A DNA stretch of 64,000 nt from Sphingopyxis sp. CCNWLW2. GTDB taxonomy: Bacteria; Pseudomonadota; Alphaproteobacteria; Sphingomonadales; Sphingomonadaceae. Location: the NCBI RefSeq assembly GCF_037095755.1, contig NZ_JBAWKJ010000001.1, positions 1,491,001 to 1,555,000 on the forward strand. The letters are read 5' to 3'. The position numbers and the translations under genes were made by a program. Below are positions 25,079 to 34,731 of the stretch, piece by piece. Every line of letters starts with the position of its first letter. Position 1 is the stretch's first letter. The notes under the pieces were generated by a model, which saw only the letters and a list, made by a program, of their open reading frames with translations, had not been told where the DNA came from and did no database searches.

Positions 25079-26830
25079 ATGCGATATCTCGCTCCCGCAC
25101 TGCTGGCCGTCCCGGCCATCGTGCTGTCCGCACCCGCCTTTGCCCAGTCGGCACCGCAGGCCGCTTCGCAATCGGCCGACGCCCGATTGAAAGCGCTCTA
25201 TGACGCCGAATGGCAGTGGCGCACCAAGGAACTCGCGCTCGATCCCGACGGCGAACGCGAGGGTAGCGACCGGCTGCCGAGCGTCGACGCCGCAAGCCAG
25301 GCGCGCCGCGCCGCCTATTGGAACAAGGCGCTGACCGAGCTCAACAAGATTCCGTTCGACCAGCTGTCGCCCGAAGAGCGGATCAACGCCGAAGTGTTCA
25401 AGACCGCGCTCGAGGAATTCGGCGTCGAGCAGAAATATCGCGAGTTCGAGGACCCGTTCGGTTTCTGGACGTGGATCGCGCCGCGCGGCGGACTGCCGGG
25501 GGCACAGGCTTACCGCAATTATATCAAGCGGCTCGGCGACATGCCGCGCTATATCGACGAGCAGATCGTCAACATGCGCGCGGGCCTCAAGCGCGGCTTC
25601 ACCAAGCCGCGCGTCTCGCTCGCCGGCCGCGACGCGCCGATCGCACCGCTGGCGTCGTCCGACGTCGACAAGAATCCGCTGTTCACCAGCTTCGCCGCGA
25701 TCCCCGGCAATATTCCCGAAAGCGAACGCGCGGCTTTGGTCGCCGAGGGCCGCGCGGCGGTCGCCGCCGCCGCACCGGCGTTCGCGAAACTGCGCGCGTT
25801 CGTCCGCGACGAATATATCCCCAACGCGCGCGTTCCGATTGCCGGCGAAGCGCTGCCCGACGGCAAGGCCTATTATGCCGCGAAGATCCGCCAATATACG
25901 ACGCTCGACCTGACGCCGGAGCAGATCCACGAAATCGGGGTCAAGGAGGTCGCGCGGATCGACGCCGATATGCAGGCGACGATGAAGAAGGCCGGGTGGA
26001 AGGGCGATTTCGCCGGCTTCCTCCACTTCCTCAAGACCGATCCGCAGTTCACCGCGAAATCGCCGTACGAGCTGATGGCGAAATCGGCCTATGTCGCGAA
26101 CAAGATCAACGGCCAGCTCAAATTCCTCGTCGGCCATCTGCCGCGCTATCGCTTCACGATCCGCCAGACCCCCGACAATATCGCGCCCTTCGCGACGGGC
26201 GGCAACGGCGGGCTCGAGAGCTGCCTGATGAACACCTATAACCTCCCGGCGCGGCCGCTCTATACGATCCCGCCTTTGACCGCGCACGAATGCGCGCCGG
26301 GGCACAGCTTTCAGGCGGCGCTCGCGCTCGAGGCGCCCGACCGCCCGCAGATCCGCCGCACGACCTATTTCTCGGGCTATGGCGAGGGCTGGGGGCTCTA
26401 CACCGAATGGCTCGGCATCCAGATGGGCATTTACGAGACGCCCTATGACGAGTTCGGACGCGAAACCTATGAAATGTGGCGCGCGGCGCGGCTTGTCGTC
26501 GATACCGGACTGCATCACAAGGGCTGGACGCGCCAGCAGGCGCTCGATTTCATGAAGGCGCACACGGCATTGTCGGATCATGAGGTCACGATCGAGGTCG
26601 ACCGTTACATCAACGATCCGGGGCAGGCGCTTGCCTACAAGCTTGGCGAGATGCTGATCCGCCGCAAGCGCGCCGAGGCCGAAGCGAAGCTCGGCGCCAA
26701 TTTCGACCAGCGTTGGTTCCACGACACGCTGCTCGGACTCGGGTCGGTGCCGCTGCCGACGCTCGAACGCGTGCTCGACGAATGGATCGCGGGCGGGGGC
26801 AAGAACCCCAATCCCGAACCCGCCGCCTGA
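25079..26830 (+). CDS. Exported DUF885-family putative metallopeptidase (paralogue 2)
   Basis: 583 residues: signal peptide ending near APAFAQS, then the DUF885 helical domain with HECAPGHSFQ starting at residue 403. Conserved blocks shared with paralogues 1 and 3 include GLESCLMNTYNLPARPLY, SGYGEGWGLYTEWLG and DRYINDPGQALAYKLGEM. AGGAGAAA precedes the ATG. It lies between the gamma-glutamyltransferase and paralogue 3 in the site D operon. It differs from the other two in having EDPFGFWTW where they have PFNADSQFW, which may reflect a different substrate pocket. Peptidase function is inferred. Confidence 0.88.
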   Translation: MRYLAPALLAVPAIVLSAPAFAQSAPQAASQSADARLKALYDAEWQWRTKELALDPDGEREGSDRLPSVDAASQARRAAYWNKALTELNKIPFDQLSPEERINAEVFKTALEEFGVEQKYREFEDPFGFWTWIAPRGGLPGAQAYRNYIKRLGDMPRYIDEQIVNMRAGLKRGFTKPRVSLAGRDAPIAPLASSDVDKNPLFTSFAAIPGNIPESERAALVAEGRAAVAAAAPAFAKLRAFVRDEYIPNARVPIAGEALPDGKAYYAAKIRQYTTLDLTPEQIHEIGVKEVARIDADMQATMKKAGWKGDFAGFLHFLKTDPQFTAKSPYELMAKSAYVANKINGQLKFLVGHLPRYRFTIRQTPDNIAPFATGGNGGLESCLMNTYNLPARPLYTIPPLTAHECAPGHSFQAALALEAPDRPQIRRTTYFSGYGEGWGLYTEWLGIQMGIYETPYDEFGRETYEMWRAARLVVDTGLHHKGWTRQQALDFMKAHTALSDHEVTIEVDRYINDPGQALAYKLGEMLIRRKRAEAEAKLGANFDQRWFHDTLLGLGSVPLPTLERVLDEWIAGGGKNPNPEPAA

Positions 26831-26853
26831 TTTTTCCGATGAGGAGACAAGAA

Positions 26854-28641
26854 TTGCTCACGCGCACGATCCTGCTTTCGACCCTCGCCCTCCTGCCGCT
26901 CGCGCCCGCGGCGGCAGAGGCTCCCGCCGCGGCTGCCCCTTCGGCCGCGGCCGCCACGCCGGGAAGCGCCGACGCCCGGCTTCGCGAGCTGTACGAGACC
27001 GAATGGGCCTGGCGGCAGAAGGAATTCGCCCGCCGCATCGGCGATCCGCCCTTCACCGCATCGGCCGACCATCTGCCGCGCGTCGACGCGGCGACGCAGG
27101 CGGCGCGGCAGGCCTATTGGCAAAAGACGCTCGCCGCGCTCGACGCCATCCCCACCGATCAATTGTCCGAAAATGAGAAGATCAACGCCGCGGTGCTGCG
27201 CACGAGCCTCGAGGCTTTCGTCGCCGAGGGCAAGTACCGGATGTGGGAGATGCCGTTCAACGCCGACAGCCAGTTCTGGTCGGGGCTGAGTGCGCGCGAC
27301 GCCTGGCCGTCGCTTGAGGAATATCAACGTTATATCGGGCGCATGCGCGATATCCCGCGCTATTTCGACGAGCAGATCGTCAATATGCGCGCCGGCCTGA
27401 AGCGCGGCTTCAGCGTGCCGCGCGCCTCGCTCGACGGACGCGACGCGACGATCGCCGCCTATGTCGACACCGACCCGGCGAAAAACCCCTTTTACAGCGC
27501 CTTCACCAAGATGCCCTCGACGATCCCCGCCGCCGATCAGGAGCGGCTGCGCGCCGAAGCGCAGCAGGTGATTTCGGGGACGGTCGCGCCCGCCTATGCC
27601 AAGCTGCTGACCTTCTTCAAGCAAGAGTATCTGCCGAAGGCGCGCACGACACTGGCGGCCGAGGCGATGCCCGATGGCAAGGCTTTCTATCAGGCGCAGA
27701 TCCGCGAATATACGACCACCGCGCTGACCGCCGAACAGATCCACGAAATCGGCCTCAAGGAAGTCGCGCGGATCACCGCCGAGATGGAGCAGGTGAAGGA
27801 GAAGGCGGGGTTCAAAGGTGACCTTGCGGCGTTCATCCAGTTCCTCCGCACCGATCCGCAATTTTATGCGAAGACCCCCGAGGAGCTGCTCGCCTTCTCG
27901 GCGCTTGTCGCCAAGCGCGCCGACGGCCAGCTGAAATATACGATCGGTTTCCTGCCGCGCTATCGTTTCACGATCCTGCCGGTGCCCGACGCGATCGCGC
28001 CGACCTATACCGCAGGGCGCGGCGGGCTCGATGCGTGTCTGATGAACACCTACGACCTGCCGTCGCGGCCGCTGTATCAGATCCCCGCGCTGACGCTCCA
28101 CGAATGCGTCCCCGGGCACAGCTTCCAGGCCGCGGTCGCGCTCGAGACGGTGAAATGGCCGGCCTTCCGCCGCCAGACCTATTTCTCGGGCTATGGCGAG
28201 GGATGGGGGCTCTACACCGAATGGCTCGGCACCAAGATGGGCATCTATCGCACGCCCTACGAGGATTTCGGCCGCCTTTCGTTCGAGATGTGGCGCGCGT
28301 CGCGGCTCGTCGTCGACACCGGCGTCCATCATTATGGCTGGAGCCGCGAGAAGGCGATCGACTATCTCGCGAGCCACACCGCGCTGGCGCAGCATGATGT
28401 CGAGACCGAGATCGACCGTTATATCAGCTGGCCCGGACAGGCGCTCGCCTACAAACTCGGCGAGATCACGATCCGCCGGCTGCGCACCAAGGCCGAGGCC
28501 GAGCTGGGACCGAAGTTCGACCAGCGCAAGTTCCACGACACCTTCCTCGCTTTGGGGTCGGTGCCGCTTCCGGTGCTCGAACAGCAACTCGAAAAATTCA
28601 TCGCCGATGGCGGCGAAGGTCCGACCGCCGCCGCACCCTGA
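26854..28641 (+). CDS. Exported DUF885-family putative metallopeptidase (paralogue 3)
   Basis: About 595 residues with a signal peptide (LLSTLALLPLAPAAAEA), the DUF885 domain and HECVPGHSFQ at about residue 416. Across the middle it is clearly closer to paralogue 1 than to paralogue 2, for example RMRDIPRYFDEQIVNMRAGLKRGFSVP. A TTG start at 26854 is chosen because GAGGAG lies 7 bases before it; the in-frame ATG at 26839 has no ribosome-binding site and would place that GAGGAG inside the gene. It is the last gene of the arabinofuranosidase operon, closed by a strong hairpin. Function as above, inferred from the motif. Confidence 0.85.
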   Translation: MLTRTILLSTLALLPLAPAAAEAPAAAAPSAAAATPGSADARLRELYETEWAWRQKEFARRIGDPPFTASADHLPRVDAATQAARQAYWQKTLAALDAIPTDQLSENEKINAAVLRTSLEAFVAEGKYRMWEMPFNADSQFWSGLSARDAWPSLEEYQRYIGRMRDIPRYFDEQIVNMRAGLKRGFSVPRASLDGRDATIAAYVDTDPAKNPFYSAFTKMPSTIPAADQERLRAEAQQVISGTVAPAYAKLLTFFKQEYLPKARTTLAAEAMPDGKAFYQAQIREYTTTALTAEQIHEIGLKEVARITAEMEQVKEKAGFKGDLAAFIQFLRTDPQFYAKTPEELLAFSALVAKRADGQLKYTIGFLPRYRFTILPVPDAIAPTYTAGRGGLDACLMNTYDLPSRPLYQIPALTLHECVPGHSFQAAVALETVKWPAFRRQTYFSGYGEGWGLYTEWLGTKMGIYRTPYEDFGRLSFEMWRASRLVVDTGVHHYGWSREKAIDYLASHTALAQHDVETEIDRYISWPGQALAYKLGEITIRRLRTKAEAELGPKFDQRKFHDTFLALGSVPLPVLEQQLEKFIADGGEGPTAAAP

Positions 28642-28698
28642 TTTCCTTCCCCCCGACGCCTTTTATGACAGCGCGGCCGTAGGCAACTGAACAGGGGG

Positions 28699-28738
28699 AG
28701 GCAGCGCTCGCGCCCACCGCCGGACGCGAGCGCTGCCT
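28699..28738. terminator. Bidirectional terminator hairpin
   Basis: A perfect 14-bp stem (28699-28712 with 28725-28738) with a 12-nt loop lies between the convergent ends of the DUF885 gene and the semialdehyde dehydrogenase gene, directly against the latter's stop codon. It has no long T-run. Confidence 0.75.
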
Positions 28739-28740
28739 TA

Positions 28741-30318
28741 TCAATCGCCCAAAACAAGCGCGCCGTCGATACGGCGCGCAATACCCCACGGATTGGCCGG
28801 CTTCAACGCTGCCGGAAGCAGGCTTTCGGGCAGATTCTGATAGCTGACCGGACGCAGGAAGCGCTCGATCGCGAGCGTGCCGACCGACGTGCTCCGCCCG
28901 TCCGAGGTCGACGGATAGGGTCCGCCATGGACCATCGCATGGCCCACCTCGACGCCCGTCGGCCAGCCATTGGCGAGGATGCGCCCGACCTTGCGCTCGA
29001 TCAGCGGCAGCAGCCGCGAGGCGAGCGGCTCGTCGTCGGCGTCGATCTGGAGCGTCGCGGTGAGCTGCCCCTCGAGCCCGGCAATCAACGCGGCAACCTC
29101 GTCGATATCGCGGCAACGGACGATCACCGACGATGAGCCGAACACCTCGTGGCCGAGCGCGGCGTCGGCGCGGAAACCCTCGGCGTCGGTGATGAACAGC
29201 GCACCGCGCGCGGCGCAAGTCCCCGGCCCTTCGGCCCCGCGCGCGACAAGCCGTGTCGCCGAATGACGCTCGAGGGCATCGACGCCGCTCTCGAAGCTTT
29301 TGTGGATGCCCGGCGTTAGCATCGTCGCAGGCGCGATGGCCGACAGCGCGGCGCCCGCCGCCGCGGCGAAGCGGTCGAGATCGGGGCCGTCCAGCGCGAT
29401 CAGCAGGCCGGGGTTGGTGCAGAATTGGCCGGCGCCCATCGTCAGCGACTGGGCGAACGCCTCGCCGAGCGCTTCGGCCCGGTTCCCGAGCGCGGCAGGG
29501 AAAAGGATGACCGGATTGATGCTGCTCATCTCGGCATACACCGGGATCGGCTCGGCGCGCGTCGCGGCGATCTGCATCAGCGCGAGCCCGCCGCCGCGCG
29601 AACCGGTGAAACCCACGGCCTTGATCCGCGGATCGGCGACGAGCGCGCCGCCGAGCGCGTTCGACGGGCCGGGCAGATAGGAGAAGACGCCTTCGTGGAG
29701 GCCCGAGCTTGCGACCGCCGCGCGGATCGCGCGTGCGACAAGCTCGCCCGTGCCGGGGTGCGCGGGGTGGCCCTTGACCACGACCGGACAGCCCGCCGCG
29801 AACGCCGACGCGGTGTCGCCCCCGGCGACCGAGAAGGCGAGCGGGAAGTTGCTGGCACCGAACACCGCGACGGGGCCGAGCGCGAGATGACGACGGCGGA
29901 GGTCGGGCCGCGGCAACGGCGCACGGTCGGGCAAGGCGGGATCGATCGTCGCGTGCAGCCAGTCGCCCGCGCGGACAAAGGCGGCGAACATGCGCAGCTG
30001 CCCCATCGTGCGGCCGCGCTCACCCTCGAGCCTTGCGCGCGGCAGGCCGCTCTCGGCCATTGCGCGTTCGATCAGATCGTCGCCGATCGCGGCAATGCCG
30101 TCGGCGATGGCTTCGAGGAAGGCCGCCCGCGCTTCGAGCGTGGTTTCGGAAAAGCTGGCGAAGGCGGCATCGGCGAGCGCGCAGGCACGGTCGACATGGC
30201 CCGCGTCCGCGGCGCCGAACGGCGGTTCGATCGTCTGTCCGGTCGACGGATCGACCGCGAGGAAGGTCTCGGTTGCACTGTCTTCGGCCGCGCCGACCAG
30301 AATCGAACCAGCTATCAT
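28741..30318 (-). CDS. Alpha-ketoglutarate-semialdehyde dehydrogenase
   Basis: About 525 residues of the aldehyde dehydrogenase superfamily, KGSADH branch: [38 protein letters not shown] is the cofactor region, YAEMSSINP holds the general-base Glu (about 263) and [11 protein letters not shown] the catalytic Cys (about 300). Use of ...QFCTNPG rather than QxCxxxxR is diagnostic of this branch. AAGGA lies 7 bases before the ATG at 30318, which is preferred over the ATG at 30333. It oxidises alpha-ketoglutarate semialdehyde, the last step of hydroxyproline (and of oxidative L-arabinose) breakdown, to alpha-ketoglutarate. The perfect operator site E lies upstream, linking it to the island 13 kb from the deaminase. 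Confidence 0.9.
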   Translation of the reverse strand: MIAGSILVGAAEDSATETFLAVDPSTGQTIEPPFGAADAGHVDRACALADAAFASFSETTLEARAAFLEAIADGIAAIGDDLIERAMAESGLPRARLEGERGRTMGQLRMFAAFVRAGDWLHATIDPALPDRAPLPRPDLRRRHLALGPVAVFGASNFPLAFSVAGGDTASAFAAGCPVVVKGHPAHPGTGELVARAIRAAVASSGLHEGVFSYLPGPSNALGGALVADPRIKAVGFTGSRGGGLALMQIAATRAEPIPVYAEMSSINPVILFPAALGNRAEALGEAFAQSLTMGAGQFCTNPGLLIALDGPDLDRFAAAAGAALSAIAPATMLTPGIHKSFESGVDALERHSATRLVARGAEGPGTCAARGALFITDAEGFRADAALGHEVFGSSSVIVRCRDIDEVAALIAGLEGQLTATLQIDADDEPLASRLLPLIERKVGRILANGWPTGVEVGHAMVHGGPYPSTSDGRSTSVGTLAIERFLRPVSYQNLPESLLPAALKPANPWGIARRIDGALVLGD

Positions 30319-30496
30319 TTTGGCGTCCTTCATTGTTCTTGGGGGAGAGTCTTCGGCCGGAAGGCCCGGGTCATTTCGTCGCTGCGCGCCGCCGACGCGG
30401 CGTTCGGTATCGCATCGGCGATCCGGAAGATGTCTTGAGAATCCGGGGTCAAGAAAGGCGTCTCCGCGACGATATTGTCGAGGAGCGTCTTAGTAC

Positions 30497-30508
30497 ATCG
30501 TATACGAT
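30497..30508. promoter_or_regulatory. GntR operator site E (perfect palindrome)
   Basis: ATCGTATACGAT is a perfect 12-bp palindrome and serves as the reference for the other four sites. It lies about 180 bp upstream of the semialdehyde dehydrogenase start, within a 234-bp spacer that otherwise shows no gene. Confidence 0.78.
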
Positions 30509-30552
30509 TTTGGTCAAGTCATCGCGATTGGGCAGTCACCCTGCCGTCGGCC

Positions 30553-31584
30553 TCAGAACTGGTAAGCCAGGCCCCCGCCGAAGAGCCACTGGTCGGCGCT
30601 GCCGGCGTCCTTGACGATCGGCGAATCGGCGAATCGGTCGCCGAGGCGGCCATATTGCGCGCCGCCGAGCAGCACGAAACCCTTGCGAAGATCGCCCGAA
30701 AGCGCATAGGCGCCCGCCATGCCGAGCGTATATTTGCCCGCGGTCGCCTTGCGCCCGGCGCCGGTATAGACGGGAAGCCCGCTCGCGGCGCTGCCGATCG
30801 GGTCGATGTCATAATAATAGCGGCCGAAGCCCTTGCCGTAGAAGTTTACCGACGCCGACACGCCGATATAGGCGCGCTTCGACAGCGGCGTGCCGTAATC
30901 GATCGTCGGCGACGCGGCCCAGCTGCCGTGCTTGCCCGATATGTCCTTAGTCGCGACGAGGCGAAAGCCGAGCTGATCATAGGCGCTGGTGATCACGCCG
31001 GTCTTGGTGACCCCGGTGAAGAGGCCCATTTCGACCGCCATCTTGCGGTCGGGCAGCGCATCGACGCGCGGATCCTTGACGCTGCCGGTGCGGTCGCCGC
31101 GCAGGCTGATGATCGGGCCGAATTTCCAGTCGATCTTCTGGCCGCGGCGATGACGGATCAGGTCGACCTGGAAATTGGTGCCGCGCGTCGAAAAGGAAAA
31201 GCCCTCGTACCGCCCACGGAGATAGAAGGCCGGCAGAAAGCGGCGGTCGTTCGAGCCATTATAGTCGGGGGTGTTGAGCACGCCCGCCGCGACCGCGATA
31301 TAGTTGCGCGACCATTTGCGCTCCGAATCATCATCGTCGTCATCGTCGGGCCGCGCCCCGGGGAGCAGGATATTCTCGTCGATATCGGTGTTCTGGAGGT
31401 AACGCGCGGCTTCGTCGTCGATCCCCGTCGCAAGGCCGGTGTCGGGGGCGGTGATATCGTAAGGCAGCGGCGCGTCTTCGGCCGCGGCGGGCGCGGCGAA
31501 AGCGACGAGAAGCGGGAGGAGGTACGCAGGGCGGGTGATGCGGAATAACGGGATCAAATCGGGCATGGTCATCCGCTCAAACAT
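30553..31584 (-). CDS. MipA/OmpV-family outer-membrane protein
   Basis: About 343 residues: a signal peptide (PAYLLPLLVAFAAPAAAE), a short acidic linker with a DDDDDD run, then an outer-membrane barrel domain. SRNYIAVAAGVLNTPDYNGSNDRRFLPAFYLRGRYEGF is the family's typical opening, and the protein ends with an aromatic Phe (GGGLAYQF). Members include MipA, a scaffold that binds lytic transglycosylases, and OmpV-type porins. The start is uncertain: ATGs at 31584, 31572 and 31566 are all possible and none has a good ribosome-binding site. It is not obviously linked to the neighbouring island. Confidence 0.82.
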   Translation of the reverse strand: MFERMTMPDLIPLFRITRPAYLLPLLVAFAAPAAAEDAPLPYDITAPDTGLATGIDDEAARYLQNTDIDENILLPGARPDDDDDDDSERKWSRNYIAVAAGVLNTPDYNGSNDRRFLPAFYLRGRYEGFSFSTRGTNFQVDLIRHRRGQKIDWKFGPIISLRGDRTGSVKDPRVDALPDRKMAVEMGLFTGVTKTGVITSAYDQLGFRLVATKDISGKHGSWAASPTIDYGTPLSKRAYIGVSASVNFYGKGFGRYYYDIDPIGSAASGLPVYTGAGRKATAGKYTLGMAGAYALSGDLRKGFVLLGGAQYGRLGDRFADSPIVKDAGSADQWLFGGGLAYQF

Positions 31585-31766
31585 CCTATGGTGTTGCCCC
31601 TCTTTACGGGGGTGTAAGTAAACATTCCGCCATTGCAACGGCTTCGTCTTGCCGAAGGATGCATTTGGCCGCATGTGCCTTTCATGCATCAGCGCGCTTT
31701 CTCCGCTTTCATATTCCCCCGCAGTGCCATTGGTTCCGCGGCGGGCGCCCGGCAGGAGCGCGCGGC

Positions 31767-32000
31767 ATGAGCCGCGTGCCGCGCTTCATCGGCTATGCCT
31801 TCATGGCGGCGGCGGCGGTGCTCGCGGCGGTGATGAAGAAGGAAGGCGTCGAAAGCGTGGGGCCGCTGCCCGCGGTTGTCGTCGCGCTCTTCCTCGGCAT
31901 GGTCGGGGTGATGCTGGTGTTCACCGACCTGATGGTGCGCGGGCTTTATGCACAGGTCGATGCCGCGAAGGCGCGCGAGGAAGGGGAGGGCGAAGATTGA
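31767..32000 (+). CDS. Small two-segment membrane protein
   Basis: A 77-residue protein with two hydrophobic segments (FIGYAFMAAAAVLAAVM and LPAVVVALFLGMVGVMLVF) and a charged C-terminus. AGGAG lies about 10 bases before the ATG at 31767; a longer frame starts upstream without a site. It precedes dxs by 87 bases on the same strand and may share its transcript. No family is recognised. Confidence 0.7.
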   Translation: MSRVPRFIGYAFMAAAAVLAAVMKKEGVESVGPLPAVVVALFLGMVGVMLVFTDLMVRGLYAQVDAAKAREEGEGED

Positions 32001-32087
32001 TTCGGCGCCCTCGCAGGGCGAAGGATCGGCTGCCGCCCCGGTCCCTTTTCGTTCGACACCCCTCGCGCTTGGCAGTATGACCGCGCG

Positions 32088-34016
32088 ATGACTGACCGTC
32101 CGCATACGCCGCTGCTTGACACGGTGGATGTCCCCGCCGACCTCCGCAAGCTGAAGCCCGAAGACCTCCGCCAGTTCGCCGACGAACTGCGCGCCGAGAT
32201 GATCTCGGCCGTCGGGACGACCGGCGGGCATCTCGGTAGCGGGCTGGGCGTCGTCGAGCTGACGACCGCGCTCCATTATGTGTTCGACACGCCGCGCGAC
32301 AAGATCGTGTGGGACGTCGGGCATCAATGCTATCCGCACAAGATCATCACGGGGCGCCGCGACCGCATCCGCACCTTGCGCACCGGCGGCGGGCTGTCGG
32401 GGTTCACCAAGCGCAGCGAGAGCGAATATGACCCGTTCGGGGCGGCGCACAGCTCGACCTCGATCAGCGCCGCATTGGGCTTCGCGATCGCGAACAAGCT
32501 GAAAGACGAACCCGGCCGCGCGATCGCGGTGATCGGCGACGGGTCGATGTCGGCGGGCATGGCTTATGAGGCGATGAACAATGCCGCGGCGGCGGGCAAC
32601 CGGCTGATCGTGATCCTCAACGACAATGACATGTCGATCGCGCCGCCGGTCGGCGGGCTGTCGGCCTATCTCGCGAAGCTGGTGTCGTCGCGGCCGTTCA
32701 TCGAACTGCGCGAGATCGCGCGGCGCTTTGCGCGCAAGCTGCCCGAGCCGCTGCACAAGGCGGCGAAAAAGACCGATGAGTTCGCGCGCGGCATGGCGAT
32801 GGGCGGGACGCTGTTCGAGGAACTCGGCTTCTATTATGTCGGGCCGATCGACGGGCATAATCTCGAGCATCTGATCCCGGTGCTCGAAAATGTCCGCGAC
32901 AGCGACCATGGCCCGGTGCTGATCCACGCCGTGACCAAAAAGGGGCATGGCTATGCCCCGGCCGAGGCCGCCGCCGACAAATATCATGGCGTCCAGAAAT
33001 TCGACGTGATCACCGGCGAGCAGGCGAAGGCGCCTCCCGGGCCGCCCGCGTACCAGAATGTCTTCGGCGAGACGCTCGCGAAGCTCGCTGACACCGACAA
33101 GCGCATCGTTGCGATCACCGCCGCGATGCCGTCGGGGACGGGGGTCGACAAATTCGCCAAGGCGCATCCCGACCGGACGTTCGACGTCGGCATTGCCGAG
33201 CAGCATGCGGTGACCTTTGCGGCGGGGCTGGCGGCGCAGGGGATGCGGCCGTTCGCGGCGATCTATTCGACCTTCCTCCAGCGCGCCTATGATCAGGTCG
33301 TCCATGACGTGGCGATCCAGAATCTGCCGGTGCGCTTCGCGATCGACCGCGCTGGTTTGGTCGGCGCCGACGGGTCGACGCATGCGGGCTCGTTCGACGT
33401 CACCTACCTCGCGACCTTGCCGAACATGGTGGTGATGGCGGCGGCCGACGAGGCCGAGCTGGTCCATATGACCTATACCGCCGCCGAATATGACGCGGGG
33501 CCCATCGCCTTCCGTTATCCGCGCGGCAACGGCACCGGCGTGGCGCTGCCCGCGGTTCCCGAGAAGCTCGAAATCGGCAAAGGCCGCGTCGTGCGGTCAG
33601 GTAAGACCGTCGCGATCCTGTCGCTCGGTACGCGCCTCGCCGAGGCTTTGAAGGCGGCCGACACGCTGGAAGCACGCGGGCTGTCGACGAGTGTGATCGA
33701 CCTGCGCTTCGCCAAGCCGCTCGACGAGGAACTGATCCGCAAGACGCTGAGCAGCCACGAGGTGTGCGTGACCGTCGAGGAAGGCAGCGTCGGCGGGCTC
33801 GGCGCGCATGTGCTGACGCTGGCGAGCGACGAGGGGCTGATCGACGCGGGGCTGAAGCTGCGCACGATGCGGCTGCCCGATGTCTTCCAGGACCAGGACA
33901 AGCCCGAGCTGCAATATGACGAAGCGGGGCTCAACGCGCCGCAGATCGTCGATACCGTGCTGAAGGCGCTGCGCCACAACAGCGCGGGCGTCGAGGAAGC
34001 GGGCGCGCGGGCGTAA
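32088..34016 (+). CDS. dxs: 1-deoxy-D-xylulose-5-phosphate synthase
   Basis: 642 residues, in line with the usual 620-640. It condenses pyruvate and glyceraldehyde 3-phosphate, the first step of the MEP isoprenoid pathway. Thiamine-diphosphate binding is shown by [17 protein letters not shown] and the later [10 protein letters not shown]-terminal [36 protein letters not shown] and the C-terminal half ([36 protein letters not shown]) are typical. Cytoplasmic. It is followed after 31 bases by a membrane protein on the same strand. Confidence 0.97.
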   Translation: MTDRPHTPLLDTVDVPADLRKLKPEDLRQFADELRAEMISAVGTTGGHLGSGLGVVELTTALHYVFDTPRDKIVWDVGHQCYPHKIITGRRDRIRTLRTGGGLSGFTKRSESEYDPFGAAHSSTSISAALGFAIANKLKDEPGRAIAVIGDGSMSAGMAYEAMNNAAAAGNRLIVILNDNDMSIAPPVGGLSAYLAKLVSSRPFIELREIARRFARKLPEPLHKAAKKTDEFARGMAMGGTLFEELGFYYVGPIDGHNLEHLIPVLENVRDSDHGPVLIHAVTKKGHGYAPAEAAADKYHGVQKFDVITGEQAKAPPGPPAYQNVFGETLAKLADTDKRIVAITAAMPSGTGVDKFAKAHPDRTFDVGIAEQHAVTFAAGLAAQGMRPFAAIYSTFLQRAYDQVVHDVAIQNLPVRFAIDRAGLVGADGSTHAGSFDVTYLATLPNMVVMAAADEAELVHMTYTAAEYDAGPIAFRYPRGNGTGVALPAVPEKLEIGKGRVVRSGKTVAILSLGTRLAEALKAADTLEARGLSTSVIDLRFAKPLDEELIRKTLSSHEVCVTVEEGSVGGLGAHVLTLASDEGLIDAGLKLRTMRLPDVFQDQDKPELQYDEAGLNAPQIVDTVLKALRHNSAGVEEAGARA

Positions 34017-34047
34017 CCCGATAAGCAAGCCGGGGGCACGGGGCGGC

Positions 34048-34716
34048 ATGAATTTCTTCAACCTCCTGCAATCGCTCGATGAGCTGCTCTACGAGGTCAT
34101 GTCGTGGCTGGTCTTTTATCCGATCACGCTGTGGCGCACGCTCGTCCATCCGCTGAGGATGATGGATTATTCGGACCTCGAGCAGGGCGACACCGAGGAC
34201 CAGCAATATACCGACACGCTGTCACCGCCGTTGTTCCTGCTGCTGTCGCTGATCATCGTCCACGCCGCCGAACTGGCGCTGGTCGGCACCGAAGCGGTGG
34301 TGACGAGCAAGATCGGCCTGTCGGCGCTGGTCAGCACCAACACCGACCTGATCATTCTGCGCATCGTGTCGTACAGCCTGTTCGCGGTGTTGATGGCGAC
34401 GCGGCTGCTGCGTGCGCGCAAGGTCGAACTCACGCGCGAAACGCTGCGCGCTCCCTTTTACAGCCAATGCTATGTCGTCGCGCTGCTCGCGATCCTGTTC
34501 GGCGCCGCCACGATATTGATCCGGCTGGCGCATCCATGGTCGTTGATCACCGGCACGGTGCTCGCGTTCGCCGCGTTGCTGTGGTTCGGCACCTTGCAGA
34601 CCGCGTGGTTCGTCCAGCATCTGAAATGCAGCCGGCTGCGTGCGTTCGGCCAGGCGTCGCGCGCGATGGTCGAAAGCATCGTCGCGGTGCTGCTGCTGTC
34701 GAACCTGTTCAGCTGA
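34048..34716 (+). CDS. Polytopic membrane protein of unknown function
   Basis: 222 residues with about four or five hydrophobic segments, among them LFLLLSLIIVHAAELALVG, LIILRIVSYSLFAVLMAT and VVALLAILFGAATILIRLA. It resembles proteins loosely called permeases in sphingomonads, and may be Yip1-like, but no transport motif is visible. It follows dxs on the same strand by 31 bases and ends 15 bases before a convergent thioesterase gene. Function not assigned. Confidence 0.78.
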   Translation: MNFFNLLQSLDELLYEVMSWLVFYPITLWRTLVHPLRMMDYSDLEQGDTEDQQYTDTLSPPLFLLLSLIIVHAAELALVGTEAVVTSKIGLSALVSTNTDLIILRIVSYSLFAVLMATRLLRARKVELTRETLRAPFYSQCYVVALLAILFGAATILIRLAHPWSLITGTVLAFAALLWFGTLQTAWFVQHLKCSRLRAFGQASRAMVESIVAVLLLSNLFS

Positions 34717-34731
34717 GCCAGCGTCAGGACG

